A stretch of DNA of 64,000 nucleotides from UBA8919 sp041658185 (GTDB lineage: Bacteria > Elusimicrobiota > UBA8919): NCBI GenBank assembly GCA_041658185.1, contig JBBAAR010000005.1, positions 106,442 to 170,441 on the forward strand. The letters are read 5' to 3'. Position 1 is the stretch's first letter. Each line of letters starts with the position of its first letter. A program made the translations under genes and the position numbers. Below, in pieces: positions 23,878-32,594 of this stretch. The notes under the pieces were generated by a model. The model saw only the letters and a list, made by a program, of their open reading frames with translations, was not told the DNA's origin and did not search any database.

Positions 23878-23884
23878 ACGTAAT

Positions 23885-26800
23885 ATGATGGAAACAGAAA
23901 ATCACACAGATGTACTATCGCAACCGAACACCGATAACCGAACACCGAAAATTGGTGCGGTTCTCGTTGTGGGCGGCGGAATCGCCGGGATGCAGTCCTC
24001 TCTTGATTTGGCAGAATCAGGTTTTAAGGTATATCTTTTAGAATCGTCTGACGCCATCGGCGGAAAGATGGTTCAATTGGATAAAACATTCCCTACCGGT
24101 GATTGTGCAATGTGTACTATTTCACCGAGCCTTGTTGAATGCGGGAGACACAGGAATATTGAAATCATCACCTTAGCGGATATAGAAAAAGTTGAAGGTT
24201 CGGCCGGTCATTTCAATGTCACTGTAAAGAAACATCCCCGTTATGTTGATGAAAAAAAATGTAATGCCTGCGGTGAATGCGAAAAAGTATGCCCGGTAGA
24301 ACTGGACAATGAATTTGATTATAAACTCTCAAAAAGAAAGGCAATTTATAAACTTTACCCCCAGGCGGTTCCCAATCTTTATGCGGTTGATAAAAAAGGC
24401 GTTTCGCCGTGCAGGATTGCCTGTCCTGCCGGCGTTAATGCCCATGGATATATTGCTTTAATCCGCAAGAGAAAATATAAAGAAGCGTTGGATTTAATAA
24501 GAGAAGTTAATCCTTTTCCCGGAGTCTGCGGGCGGGTCTGCACCCATCCCTGTGAGTCCGAATGCAGTAGAAAAGATATAGATGAGCCGGTAGCAATCTG
24601 TGCGATTAAACGCTTCGTTGCCGACTGGGAAATAGAAAACAAGCAAGTAGGAAGTAGTAAGTTGGAAGTAGAAACCATCCACCACTCGCTACTCGCTACT
24701 CACTCAGTTGCGGTTATCGGTTCCGGTCCGGCCGGTCTTACCTGTGCTTATCATCTGGCAAAAATGGGATATAAAGTTACTGTCTTTGAAGCATTAGCAG
24801 TCCCCGGCGGTATGTTGAGGGTAGGTATTCCTGATTTCCGGTTGCCTCCGGAAATAGTAGATAAAGAAATAGATTTCATTAAAAACACCGGAGTTGAAAT
24901 TAAAACAAATATCACCGTAGGAAAAGATATTTCTTTTGATGAGTTGTGCCCGCAGGGTAAACAATATAAAGCGATATTCGTTGCTGTCGGTGCTCCTAAA
25001 AGTTCACGATTAAAGATTGAAGGAGAAGACCTTGCGAGCGTAGAGGGCGGAGGGGTTCACTTCGGGATTGACTTCCTGATGGCGGTAAAATCCGGAAAGA
25101 TTAAAAAAATAGGAAATAAAGTTATCGTTATCGGCGGGGGTAATACTGCTTTTGATGCCGCACGGACTGCTCTTCGTCTGGGTGCAAGTGATGTCACAAT
25201 TGTTTATCGTCGTTCAAGAGAAGAAATGCCTGCTATACCTTCCGAAATTGAGCAGGCGGAAAAAGAAGGTGTTAAAATTAAATATCTAACCGCTCCGGTT
25301 AAAATCAATAGTTCTGAAGGTAAAGTAACATCTTTAAATTATATAAAAATGAAATTAGGAGAACCGGATGAAAGCGGCCGCAGGAAGCCTGTGCCAATAA
25401 AAGGCACGGAATCGTATATCTCAACAGATACAGTAATTATAGCAATAGGACAGTATTCAGACATAAATTTTTTACCTACCGGACTCAAAGATGAAAAAGA
25501 AAATATAAAACTGGACATTGATACGCTGGCAACCCCCATTCCGGGTGTATTCGCCGGCGGAGATGTGGTCAGCGGTCCTGATGTTTTAATCAAAGCCATT
25601 GCGGCGGGAAGAACAGCAGCCATTTCTATAGACCGTTATTTAAGAGGAGAAAAACTTACTCCTGTAGTTCTTCAGCCATATTTGAAAAAAGTGACCGAAG
25701 GAAATCCCTCTTTAGGGGCAGAACCACAATTAGAAGGGATAGAAAAAAAGAGTAGAATAAAAATACCTCATCTTAAAATTCAAGAAAGAAAAAGCGGATT
25801 TGAAGAAATAGAACTTCCTTTAACCGAAGAGATGGTTAAACAAGAAGCCGAACGATGTTTAAACTGCGGGGTTTGTTCTGAATGTTTGGAATGTGTAAAG
25901 GTCTGTGAACCGAAAGCAATTAATCACCATGCAACTGAAGAAATATTAAAATTAACCGTCGGTTCAATTATTCTTGCGCCCGGATTTGAAACTTTTGACG
26001 CTCATCTTAAAGGAGAATACGGCTATGGAAAATATAATGATGTAATTACCTCGGTTGAGTATGAAAGAATTTTAAGCGCTTCCGGTCCGTATGAAGGAGA
26101 AATCCGCCGGCCGTCCGACGGCAAAGTACCGCAAAAAATTGCCTTTATCCAGTGCGTCGGCTCCCGGGATAAAACAGTCAACCGTGATTATTGTTCCGGG
26201 GTCTGCTGTATGTTTTCCGCTAAAGAAGCGATAGTTACAAAAGAACACATACCGGATGCGGATATCAGCGTATTTTTTATAGATATCCGGGCGTATGGAA
26301 AGGGCTGCGAAGCATATTACGAGCGGGCAAAGAATGAATACGGCATAAAATATAAACGGTGCAGTATTTCTAAAATATACGAGCACCATAGAACGAAGAA
26401 GTTGATGATTAGATATGTTGCTGAAAATTTTGTAGTTGCTCCATTTATGGAGCAGCATATTCCCAATAAGCCTGATAAATCAGGCAACTACATCAAAGAA
26501 GAAGAATTTGATCTGGTAGTTCTGGCAGTCGGCATTGGACCTTCCAGTCAAGCGATTGAATTAAGCAAAAAGATAGGCGTAAATCTTGACCGGTATAATT
26601 TTGCAAGAAGCATAACGCAGGACGGCGCGCCGTATCCTTCCCTAACTTCCGTCCCCGGTGTTTTTGTCGCCGGAGCTTTTCAATCTCCTAAGGACATACC
26701 CGAATCGGTAGTACAGGGTTTGGGCGCGGCGTCCGAGGCGGGTAGTATTTTAAGTTCCGCGCGTCATACTTTAACGGAAAAAAAAGAATACCCGGAAGAA

Positions 26801-28540
26801 TTAGACGTCGCGGGCATTAAAGAAAGAATAGGCGTTTTTATCTGTCATTGCGGAAGGAATATCGCATCTGTAATTGATGTAGAAGGCATATCTAAACAAG
26901 TTAAGGAATTACCTCTTGTAACCTATTGCGAAACGAATCTTTTTACCTGCTCCCCGGACGGCTTGGAAAAAATCAGAAAAGCAATCAAAGAACATAATTT
27001 GAACAGGGTGGTAGTCGCTTCCTGCACGCCGCGGACTCACGAGCCGATTTTCCGGGAAAATTTGCGGGAAGCAGGGCTCAATCCATACCTGTTTGAAATG
27101 GCAAACATACGGGACCAGTGTTCGTGGGTGCATTCTTCATCTCCTGAGAGAGCGACGCTGAAAGCCAAAAAATTAATCCGGATGGCAATAGCCAAATCTA
27201 AGTATTTAGAACCATTAAAAATGCAATCTCTACCGGTAGTTCAAAAGGCATTGGTCATCGGCGGCGGATTAAGCGGGATGGTCGCTTCTCTATCTCTTGC
27301 CGGACAGGGTTTTGAAGTTTTTTTAATAGAAAAAGAGAAAGAACTCGGCGGTAATCTGCGGAAAATTTATTACACGCTTGAAGGTCAAAATGTGCAGGAG
27401 ATTTTAAAGGGTCTAATTGACAAAACAGAGAAGAATGGACTTATCAAAATTTTTACCGGCGCCGAAATTAAAGAAGTATCGGGATTTGTCGGTAATTTTA
27501 GAACACGAATAAACACGAATAAACCCGCGAATGAACACGAATTAAACTCCGGGATAATTATCGTTGCTACCGGCGGAGAAGAATATGTACCCAAAGAATA
27601 TTTATATGGTAAAGATAAACGAATTATCACCCAACGCGAATTAGAACAAAAACTGTGCCTTCTACCCTCTACCCTCTACCCTCTACCCTCCGTTGTTATG
27701 ATTCAATGTGTTGGTTCTCGCGATACCGAACGACCTTATTGCAGCCGTGTATGTTGTTCGGAGGCGGTTAAAAATGCCTTAAAACTAAAAGAACTCAATC
27801 CGAACATTAATGTTTTTATTTTATACCGGGACATCAGGACATATGGAATGAAAGAGATATATTACGAAAAGGCGCGTGATGCGGGAATATTTTTCATTCG
27901 TTATGATGAAAAAGAAAAACCTGTAGTTACCAACGAAAACGGACAATTGAAAATACAGGTTTTAGATCAAAGTTTGAAGCAAGAGTTAGTAATAGATTCT
28001 GATCTGGTTGTTTTAAGCGCAGGTATTATTCCGCATTCTTCAAATTCCCAATTATCTTCTTTATTAAAAGTTCCGCTCAACGAAGATAAATTTTTTATGG
28101 AGGCGCATGTAAAACTTAAGCCGGTGGATTTTGCAACGGAAGGGATATTCCTGTGCGGGCTGGCGCATTCGCCTAAATTTATTGACGAGAATATAAGTCA
28201 GGCAAAAGCGGCTGCCGCCCGTGCCGCTACGATATTATCTAAAGAATTTTTGGAAGTGGGCGGTGTAGTTGCGAAGGTTGTTGAAGAAAAATGTGCCGCC
28301 TGTTTGACCTGTGTGCGGGTTTGCCCATATGATGTCCCATTGATTAACGCAGAAGGAGTCGCTGAAATTGAACCGGCTAAATGCCACGGTTGCGGTATTT
28401 GTGCCGGTGAATGTCCGGCAAAGGCAATTCAACTCCAGCACTTCAAAGATAATCAAATTATATCTGAATGTAAGGAATTGTTCGCAGAAGCAGAAACGAC
28501 CGAAGTGCCCGCATGTCCTCCCGATATGGCAAAATTATGA
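23885..28540 (+). CDS. Giant HdrA-GltD-HdrA fusion flavoprotein
   Basis: About 1,551 residues, more than twice a normal HdrA. Order: HdrA FAD fold (VLVVGGGIAGMQSSLDLA, 27-44), [4Fe-4S] C126-C136, then an inserted GltD/NfnB-like NAD(P)H module of about 450 residues (CRIACPAGVNAHGYIALIR at 176; VAVIGSGPAGLTCAYHL at 275; VIVIGGGNTAFDAARTALRLG near 420; YRRSREEMPAIPSE). The HdrA fold resumes (C-rich CLNCGVCSECLECVKVC near 655). A second HdrA begins near 982 (IGVFICHCGRNIAS), with its own FAD fold near 1122 and two C-terminal ferredoxin clusters (1468-1530). The start at 23885 (MMETEN) is preferred over upstream ATGs inside floxA. Four short repeats sit in frame. With mvhD, metV and metF it should form a methylene-THF reductase complex that may bifurcate electrons. 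Confidence 0.9.
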   Translation: MMETENHTDVLSQPNTDNRTPKIGAVLVVGGGIAGMQSSLDLAESGFKVYLLESSDAIGGKMVQLDKTFPTGDCAMCTISPSLVECGRHRNIEIITLADIEKVEGSAGHFNVTVKKHPRYVDEKKCNACGECEKVCPVELDNEFDYKLSKRKAIYKLYPQAVPNLYAVDKKGVSPCRIACPAGVNAHGYIALIRKRKYKEALDLIREVNPFPGVCGRVCTHPCESECSRKDIDEPVAICAIKRFVADWEIENKQVGSSKLEVETIHHSLLATHSVAVIGSGPAGLTCAYHLAKMGYKVTVFEALAVPGGMLRVGIPDFRLPPEIVDKEIDFIKNTGVEIKTNITVGKDISFDELCPQGKQYKAIFVAVGAPKSSRLKIEGEDLASVEGGGVHFGIDFLMAVKSGKIKKIGNKVIVIGGGNTAFDAARTALRLGASDVTIVYRRSREEMPAIPSEIEQAEKEGVKIKYLTAPVKINSSEGKVTSLNYIKMKLGEPDESGRRKPVPIKGTESYISTDTVIIAIGQYSDINFLPTGLKDEKENIKLDIDTLATPIPGVFAGGDVVSGPDVLIKAIAAGRTAAISIDRYLRGEKLTPVVLQPYLKKVTEGNPSLGAEPQLEGIEKKSRIKIPHLKIQERKSGFEEIELPLTEEMVKQEAERCLNCGVCSECLECVKVCEPKAINHHATEEILKLTVGSIILAPGFETFDAHLKGEYGYGKYNDVITSVEYERILSASGPYEGEIRRPSDGKVPQKIAFIQCVGSRDKTVNRDYCSGVCCMFSAKEAIVTKEHIPDADISVFFIDIRAYGKGCEAYYERAKNEYGIKYKRCSISKIYEHHRTKKLMIRYVAENFVVAPFMEQHIPNKPDKSGNYIKEEEFDLVVLAVGIGPSSQAIELSKKIGVNLDRYNFARSITQDGAPYPSLTSVPGVFVAGAFQSPKDIPESVVQGLGAASEAGSILSSARHTLTEKKEYPEELDVAGIKERIGVFICHCGRNIASVIDVEGISKQVKELPLVTYCETNLFTCSPDGLEKIRKAIKEHNLNRVVVASCTPRTHEPIFRENLREAGLNPYLFEMANIRDQCSWVHSSSPERATLKAKKLIRMAIAKSKYLEPLKMQSLPVVQKALVIGGGLSGMVASLSLAGQGFEVFLIEKEKELGGNLRKIYYTLEGQNVQEILKGLIDKTEKNGLIKIFTGAEIKEVSGFVGNFRTRINTNKPANEHELNSGIIIVATGGEEYVPKEYLYGKDKRIITQRELEQKLCLLPSTLYPLPSVVMIQCVGSRDTERPYCSRVCCSEAVKNALKLKELNPNINVFILYRDIRTYGMKEIYYEKARDAGIFFIRYDEKEKPVVTNENGQLKIQVLDQSLKQELVIDSDLVVLSAGIIPHSSNSQLSSLLKVPLNEDKFFMEAHVKLKPVDFATEGIFLCGLAHSPKFIDENISQAKAAAARAATILSKEFLEVGGVVAKVVEEKCAACLTCVRVCPYDVPLINAEGVAEIEPAKCHGCGICAGECPAKAIQLQHFKDNQIISECKELFAEAETTEVPACPPDMAKL
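24644..24706. repeat. In-frame microsatellite-like insert 1 in the HdrA fusion gene
   Basis: CAAGTAGGAAGTAGTAAG and TTGGAAGTAG are followed by CACTCGCTACTCGCTACTCACT, encoding KQVGSSKLEVETIHHSLLATH just before the GltD-like FAD fold. The heptad-like GGAAGTA and TACTCGC units resemble other dispersed repeats here and are unlike anything conserved in the family. Confidence 0.7.
26470..26491. repeat. 22-bp dispersed hairpin inserted in frame in the HdrA fusion gene
   Basis: Exact reverse complement of the 22 bp at 21171-21192. It encodes KPDKSGNY at about residues 862-869, in a surface-loop-like position. Confidence 0.85.
27502..27545. repeat. In-frame 'CGAATAAACA' tandem insert in the HdrA fusion gene
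   Basis: AACACGAATAAACACGAATA followed by further CGAAT/ACACGAATT units, encoding TNTNKPANEHELN (about 1206-1219). The same CACGAAT/CGCGAATAA units make up the intergenic repeats at 30526, 50998 and 55444. Confidence 0.75.
27663..27690. repeat. (TACCCTC)4 heptamer tract inside the HdrA fusion gene
   Basis: Four perfect 7-bp units, encoding STLYPLPS-like residues. Loss or gain of one unit would shift the frame, so this is a potential slippage site in a metabolic gene. Confidence 0.85.
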
Positions 28541-28941
28541 ATGATTTTAACCCTCAAATCGTTGCATTTTGTTGTAACTATTGCGCTTATGCAGCGGCTG
28601 ATTTAGCAGGTACGATGAAATTGGAATATCCGTCTAACATAAAAATAGTCCGTCTGCCTTGCAGCGGAAAAGTAGATGTAATTTATTTATTGAAAGCGTT
28701 TGAAAACGGTGCTGACGGAGTTTTTGTGGCCGGTTGTGAAGAAGGCAACTGTCATTTTTTGGAGGGAAATATAATCGCAAAGAAAAGAGTAAATTATGCG
28801 AAAGGACTGCTTTCAGAGATCGGGATAGAGAAGGAAAGATTAGAAATGTTTAATTTATCGGCATCGCAGGGAAAAAAATTTGCTGAAATTGCACGGGAAT
28901 TTACCGAAAGAATTAAGAAGTTGGGAGAGAGGGCAAAATGA
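28537..28941 (+). CDS. MvhD-like iron-sulfur electron-transfer subunit (second copy)
   Basis: 135 residues. The ATG at 28537 overlaps the stop of the HdrA fusion (ATGA) and fits the family start (MNDFNPQIVAFCCNYC). Conserved blocks are CNYCAYAAADLAG, CSGKVDVIYLLKAFENGADGV and AGCEEGNCHFLEGN. It should link the HdrA fusion to the MetVF subunits, as in MetVF-Hdr-MvhD complexes of acetogens. It overlaps metV by 4 bases. Confidence 0.92.
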   Translation: MNDFNPQIVAFCCNYCAYAAADLAGTMKLEYPSNIKIVRLPCSGKVDVIYLLKAFENGADGVFVAGCEEGNCHFLEGNIIAKKRVNYAKGLLSEIGIEKERLEMFNLSASQGKKFAEIAREFTERIKKLGERAK

Positions 28942-29606
28942 TTGTCGTTGAGAGAAAAACAATAGAAGAAATAAAACAATACATAGCCCGTTATAAAAAC
29001 ATCTTGATTACCGGGTGCGGAGCGTGTGTCACGGTATGTTTTGCAGGCGGAGAAAAGGAAGTCGGTATCCTTGCAAGTCAGTTACGATTGTTATGTAAAA
29101 AAGAAGGTAAAGAAACAAATATTATTGAACAGACGGTGAAAAGGCAATGCGAAAAAGAATTCAGTATGGAATTAAAAAATAACATAGAAAAAGCGGATGC
29201 CGTAATATGTCTTGCCTGCGGCGCTGGCGTACAATTTATCGCCAAATATTTTCCGTCAAAACCGGTTTTTCCCGGCGTGAATACAAAATTTTTAGGCGGG
29301 ACTGACGAACCCGGTTTATGGACGGAGAGTTGTCAGTCCTGCGGTGATTGTATTCTTGACAGAACAGGAGGAATATGTCCGGTTGCCCGCTGCTCAAAAA
29401 GTTTGCTTAACGGTCCCTGCGGCGGGTCGCAAAATGGAAAATGTGAAATTGATAAAGAACTGGACTGCGCCTGGCAGCTGATTTACGACCGGATGAAACT
29501 GCTCGGCCGCGATAATGAATTGGAAACAACCCAACCGATTAAGGACTGGTCTAAAAGTAGAGACGGCGGTCCAAGAAAAGTTGTAAGGGAAGACCTGAAA
29601 ATATGA
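28938..29606 (+). CDS. metV: MetV, zinc/Fe-S partner of methylenetetrahydrofolate reductase
   Basis: 222 residues. N-terminal ILITGCGACVTVCFAGGEKEVGIL, middle VICLACGAGVQFIA, and a C-terminal cysteine-rich domain CQSCGDCILDRTGGICPVARCSK ... LLNGPCGG, the MetV (MTHFR C-terminal-type) pattern. MetV connects MetF to an electron donor in acetogens. It starts within the last codons of mvhD and overlaps metF by 4 bases, so all three are translated together. Confidence 0.93.
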   Translation: MIVVERKTIEEIKQYIARYKNILITGCGACVTVCFAGGEKEVGILASQLRLLCKKEGKETNIIEQTVKRQCEKEFSMELKNNIEKADAVICLACGAGVQFIAKYFPSKPVFPGVNTKFLGGTDEPGLWTESCQSCGDCILDRTGGICPVARCSKSLLNGPCGGSQNGKCEIDKELDCAWQLIYDRMKLLGRDNELETTQPIKDWSKSRDGGPRKVVREDLKI

Positions 29607-30553
29607 AATCAGATAGTAATTTGGAAAAATTATTGGAAACCGGTAAATTTGTAGTAACATCAGAACTTGGTCCTCCTAAAAGTGCTGACGGCGAAGCGGT
29701 TCGCAAAAAGGCACAAATCCTTAAAGGTTTTGTTGATGCCGTGAACATCACTGATAATCAGACGGCAATTGTTCGGATGTCAAGCATTGCTGCAGCAGTT
29801 ATTGTAAAAGAAATCGGGCTTGAACCGGTTATTCAGATTGTCTGCCGGGATAGAAACAGAATCGCTATTCAAAGCGATATTCTCGGCGCCGCTGCACTTG
29901 GGATAAAAAATGTTTTATGTCTTACCGGCGACCATCAGAAATTCGGCAACCATCCGCAGTCAAAAAATGTTTTTGACCTGGATGCAATACAACTTATTAA
30001 AATGCTTAAAGATATGCGTGACGATAAAAAATTCCAATGCAGGGAAGAAATAAGAAACAGCAAGAAAGAACCGGTCGTTGAGCCGAAATTATTTATAGGT
30101 GCTGCGGCTAATCCTTTCGCCGACCCTCTGGATTTCAGAGTTGTCCGTCTGGCAAAAAAAATTTCCGCCGGCGCCGATTTTATTCAGACACAACCGGTTT
30201 TTGATTTTGGAAGATTTGAAAAATGGATGAATCTGGTGAGAGAAAATGACTTACATAAAAAAACAGCAATTCTCGCAGGGGTAATGCCGGTTAAATCTGT
30301 AAAAGCGCTTTTTTATATGAAAAACAATGTTCCCGGAATGAGTATTCCCGATGAACTTATTAACCGGTTGGAAAAAGCGACCGACCCGAAAGAAGAGCGT
30401 CTAAAAATTTGCGTGGAAACGATAGAAAAATTAAAAAAAACGGAAGGCATAAGAGGCGTTCATATTATGGCGGTAGAATGGGAAGAAATAGTCCCGGAAA
30501 TTGTAAAGAGAGCAGGATTAAATAGAACCACGAATGCACATTCACCCCGTTAG
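29603..30553 (+). CDS. metF: 5,10-methylenetetrahydrofolate reductase (MetF)
   Basis: TIM-barrel flavoenzyme that reduces methylene-THF to methyl-THF, in the methyl branch of the Wood-Ljungdahl pathway or for methionine synthesis. Motifs: VTSELGPPKSADGE (early Glu/Pro strand), NITDNQTAIVRMSS, CRDRNRIAIQSD, CLTGDHQKFGNHP, GAAANPFADPLDF, GADFIQTQPVFDFGRFEKW. The last ten residues (NRTTNAHSPR) and the stop codon are encoded by a dispersed repeat that starts at 30526, so the original C-terminus has been replaced or extended. Confidence 0.95.
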   Translation: MKSDSNLEKLLETGKFVVTSELGPPKSADGEAVRKKAQILKGFVDAVNITDNQTAIVRMSSIAAAVIVKEIGLEPVIQIVCRDRNRIAIQSDILGAAALGIKNVLCLTGDHQKFGNHPQSKNVFDLDAIQLIKMLKDMRDDKKFQCREEIRNSKKEPVVEPKLFIGAAANPFADPLDFRVVRLAKKISAGADFIQTQPVFDFGRFEKWMNLVRENDLHKKTAILAGVMPVKSVKALFYMKNNVPGMSIPDELINRLEKATDPKEERLKICVETIEKLKKTEGIRGVHIMAVEWEEIVPEIVKRAGLNRTTNAHSPR

Positions 30554-30645
30554 ATACGAAGTTATCTAACGGGGCAGGTAAACGCGAATAATAAAAATTG
30601 TAGGCATGAATTCATTCGTGCGAATTCGTGTTAATTAGCGGTTAC
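30526..30645. repeat. Composite dispersed repeat with inserted ACCCCGTTAGAT hairpin
   Basis: Outer arms AACCACGAATGCACATT and CGAATTCGTGTTAATTAGCG. Within them sits the hairpin ACCCCGTTAGATA/TATCTAACGGGGC (30544-30576), then AAACGCGAATAATAAAAATT and the GTAGGCATGAATTCATTCGTGC hairpin. The same order of parts occurs at 50998-51117. At 55444 the ACCCCGTTAGAT hairpin is missing. The element overlaps the metF stop. Confidence 0.8.
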
Positions 30646-30664
30646 AGAAAATGGGGGGGGTAAA

Positions 30665-31045
30665 ATGGGCAGAAAAAAGATACTTTTTATTGACGATGAT
30701 GCGGATTATATTGAATCAACGAAATTGTTTTTAGAAAAAAAATATGAGGTTATAACTGCATACGATGCAGAAGAAGGTTTTAAAAAAATCGGTAAAGAAA
30801 AACCGGACCTGATTCTTTTGGATGCAATGATGCCCGGAAAAGACGGTTTTATCTTTGCAAAAGAATTAAAAACTCATCCTGATTACAAAAATATTCCAAT
30901 TATAATGCTTACCGGTGTCGTGCCGATTATTTTTGACACGAAATATAGCCCTGAAGACATATTAAGGTTTGAAGGAGATGATTTTGTGGAAAAGTCCGCC
31001 GGTATAGAAGAAATAATGTCTACAGTGAAAAGACATATAGGATGA
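30665..31045 (+). CDS. Single-domain response regulator (CheY-like)
   Basis: 126 residues, receiver only. Acid pair in LFIDDDADYI (residues 7-12), phospho-site in LILLDAMMPGKDG (D around 55), and a Thr in IIMLTGV. The usual lysine appears displaced in FVEKSAG. The ribosome site is GGGGGGGTAAA. No output domain, so it should act by protein contact or as a relay for the kinase encoded next at 31161. Related receivers at 33441 and 33872 share the same inserted loop style (FDTKYSPEDI here, FPFSPETDGE there). Confidence 0.9.
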   Translation: MGRKKILFIDDDADYIESTKLFLEKKYEVITAYDAEEGFKKIGKEKPDLILLDAMMPGKDGFIFAKELKTHPDYKNIPIIMLTGVVPIIFDTKYSPEDILRFEGDDFVEKSAGIEEIMSTVKRHIG

Positions 31046-31066
31046 TTCGAATTTTTCTAAGTGAGT

Positions 31067-31159
31067 GAAGCGAATAGAGAAAATATTACTGTTGGTTTAC
31101 AGTTAACAACCGGACTATTGTTGAGCGGAAGTTTTATACTTGAACGATTGGTTAAATAA
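31067..31159 (+). pseudogene. 3' remnant of a second menA/UbiA-family gene
   Basis: The frame ending at the TAA 31157-31159 reads ENITVGLQLTTGLLLSGSFILERLVK. This matches the last residues of MenA encoded at 35663-36583 (ATIGLHLTIGLLLSVGFILNKLVK) at most positions. Nothing upstream in this frame continues the gene; a stop lies at about 31058. It is a leftover of a duplicated or rearranged menA, ending one base before the kinase ATG. Confidence 0.75.
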
Positions 31160-31160
31160 A

Positions 31161-32588
31161 ATGGACAAATTAAAACAAATATCGGAACAGGAAATTCAAG
31201 AAAGATTGAACCATTTTATCAATTTAAGATGGAAGGAGAAATTAAAATGGCTCGTTAATTTGCGATGGATTGCAATACTTGGTTTATTTATTGTAATCAC
31301 CGGCGTACGGTATGTTTTAAAAATAGAATTACCGTTATTTCATCTCTATCTGGGGAATCTCGTTTTGTTTTTTTACAATATTTTATTTTTCTTTTATAGT
31401 CAACGATTTGAATCGGGAAACGCCGGCGGTTCCGCTTCCTATGGACAATTTTTCAAAAAGGCGAATCATTTTGCTAATTTACAAATTTCGTTGGATTTAA
31501 TTCTGCTTACTTATTTGATTCATTTTTCAGGCGCCGCGGAAAATCCGTTTATTTTTTATTTTGTTTTCCATATGGTTATTGCCAGTATCCTGTTGTCAAA
31601 TCAAGCGGCTTATCTTCAGGCAACTCTGGCGGTGCTTCTTTTGGGGTCAGTTATCGCAGGAGAATGTCTGAAAATTTTGCCGCATTATCACTTAATAGGA
31701 TTTATCCCGATGTTGTCCGCCGGGTCAGAGTTATGTCTACATCCCGGGTATATGACGGGTATATTTTCTGTCTTTGCTACTACATTATATATAACCGTTT
31801 ATTTCGCTACAACCATTGTTAACAGGTTGAGAAAAGAAGAAAAAGAAATAGTTATAGTCAATAAAAAATTAGAAGAACAAGACAGATTAAAATCTCAATA
31901 TGTCCAGATGGTATCTCACGATTTGCAATCATCACTTTCCACAATTCAAAGTTGTCTCAAAGTAGTTTTAAGCGATTTGACAGGAGAAATTTCCGAAAAG
32001 TCAAGAGAGATGGTCGCCCGCGCGGAGCAGCGCAGCAGGTACTTGTTACATTTTGTCAAAGACCTTTTAGACCTTTCTAAGATGAGAGCGACTAAAGAAA
32101 TGGATTCGATTTTATTGAAGAAATCCATATCACTATCTGAAACGATAGAAAATGTGGTAGAGCAACTGAAACCGGTGACAGAAGGAAAAAAACTGTTGTT
32201 ATCGGTGGAAAATTCTGCCGGCAGCAGTTTAATTCCTGCCAATCCCGATGCTATGGAACAGCTGCTTGTCAATTTAATAGGAAATGCAATTAAATATACT
32301 CCATGGGGCGGTAAAATAACCGTCGCCAGCCGCCCGTCTATAGTTGACGGTTTTGTTCAAATGTGCGTCGAAGATACCGGTATCGGTATTTCCCAGGAAG
32401 ATCTGCCGCATATTTTTGAAGATTTTTACAGGGCAAAAAATGCCGTGCAGATGGAAAAAGACGGCACAGGACTTGGACTATCAATCGTTAAACAAATTGT
32501 AAATAGTCACGGCGGGGAAATCTGGGTAGAAAGCCAAGTCGGTAAAGGCAGCAGGTTTTTTATCACTTTACCTAAAGCCAAAGAGTAA
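31161..32588 (+). CDS. Membrane sensor histidine kinase
   Basis: The ATG at 31161 is used; a TTG at 31140 in the menA remnant is an alternative. An N-terminal basic region is followed by six or so membrane helices (WIAILGLFIVITGVRYVL; LYLGNLVLFFYNILFFFY; later FHMVIASILL, LQATLAVLLLGSV, and one near MTGIFSVFATTLYITVYFATT). HisKA has the phospho-His in QMVSHDLQSSLSTIQ, and HATPase_c has NLIGNAIKYTP, DTGIGISQEDLPHIF and GTGLGLSIVKQI. The ligand domain is entirely membrane-embedded, so it may sense membrane or quinone state; that is inference. Receivers on both sides are likely partners. Confidence 0.92.
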   Translation: MDKLKQISEQEIQERLNHFINLRWKEKLKWLVNLRWIAILGLFIVITGVRYVLKIELPLFHLYLGNLVLFFYNILFFFYSQRFESGNAGGSASYGQFFKKANHFANLQISLDLILLTYLIHFSGAAENPFIFYFVFHMVIASILLSNQAAYLQATLAVLLLGSVIAGECLKILPHYHLIGFIPMLSAGSELCLHPGYMTGIFSVFATTLYITVYFATTIVNRLRKEEKEIVIVNKKLEEQDRLKSQYVQMVSHDLQSSLSTIQSCLKVVLSDLTGEISEKSREMVARAEQRSRYLLHFVKDLLDLSKMRATKEMDSILLKKSISLSETIENVVEQLKPVTEGKKLLLSVENSAGSSLIPANPDAMEQLLVNLIGNAIKYTPWGGKITVASRPSIVDGFVQMCVEDTGIGISQEDLPHIFEDFYRAKNAVQMEKDGTGLGLSIVKQIVNSHGGEIWVESQVGKGSRFFITLPKAKE

Positions 32589-32594
32589 TTTGTT

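Noticed and set aside
26072..26458. 128-aa minus-strand ORF inside the HdrA fusion gene
   Set aside because: Entirely antisense to conserved HdrA coding sequence; no independent evidence.
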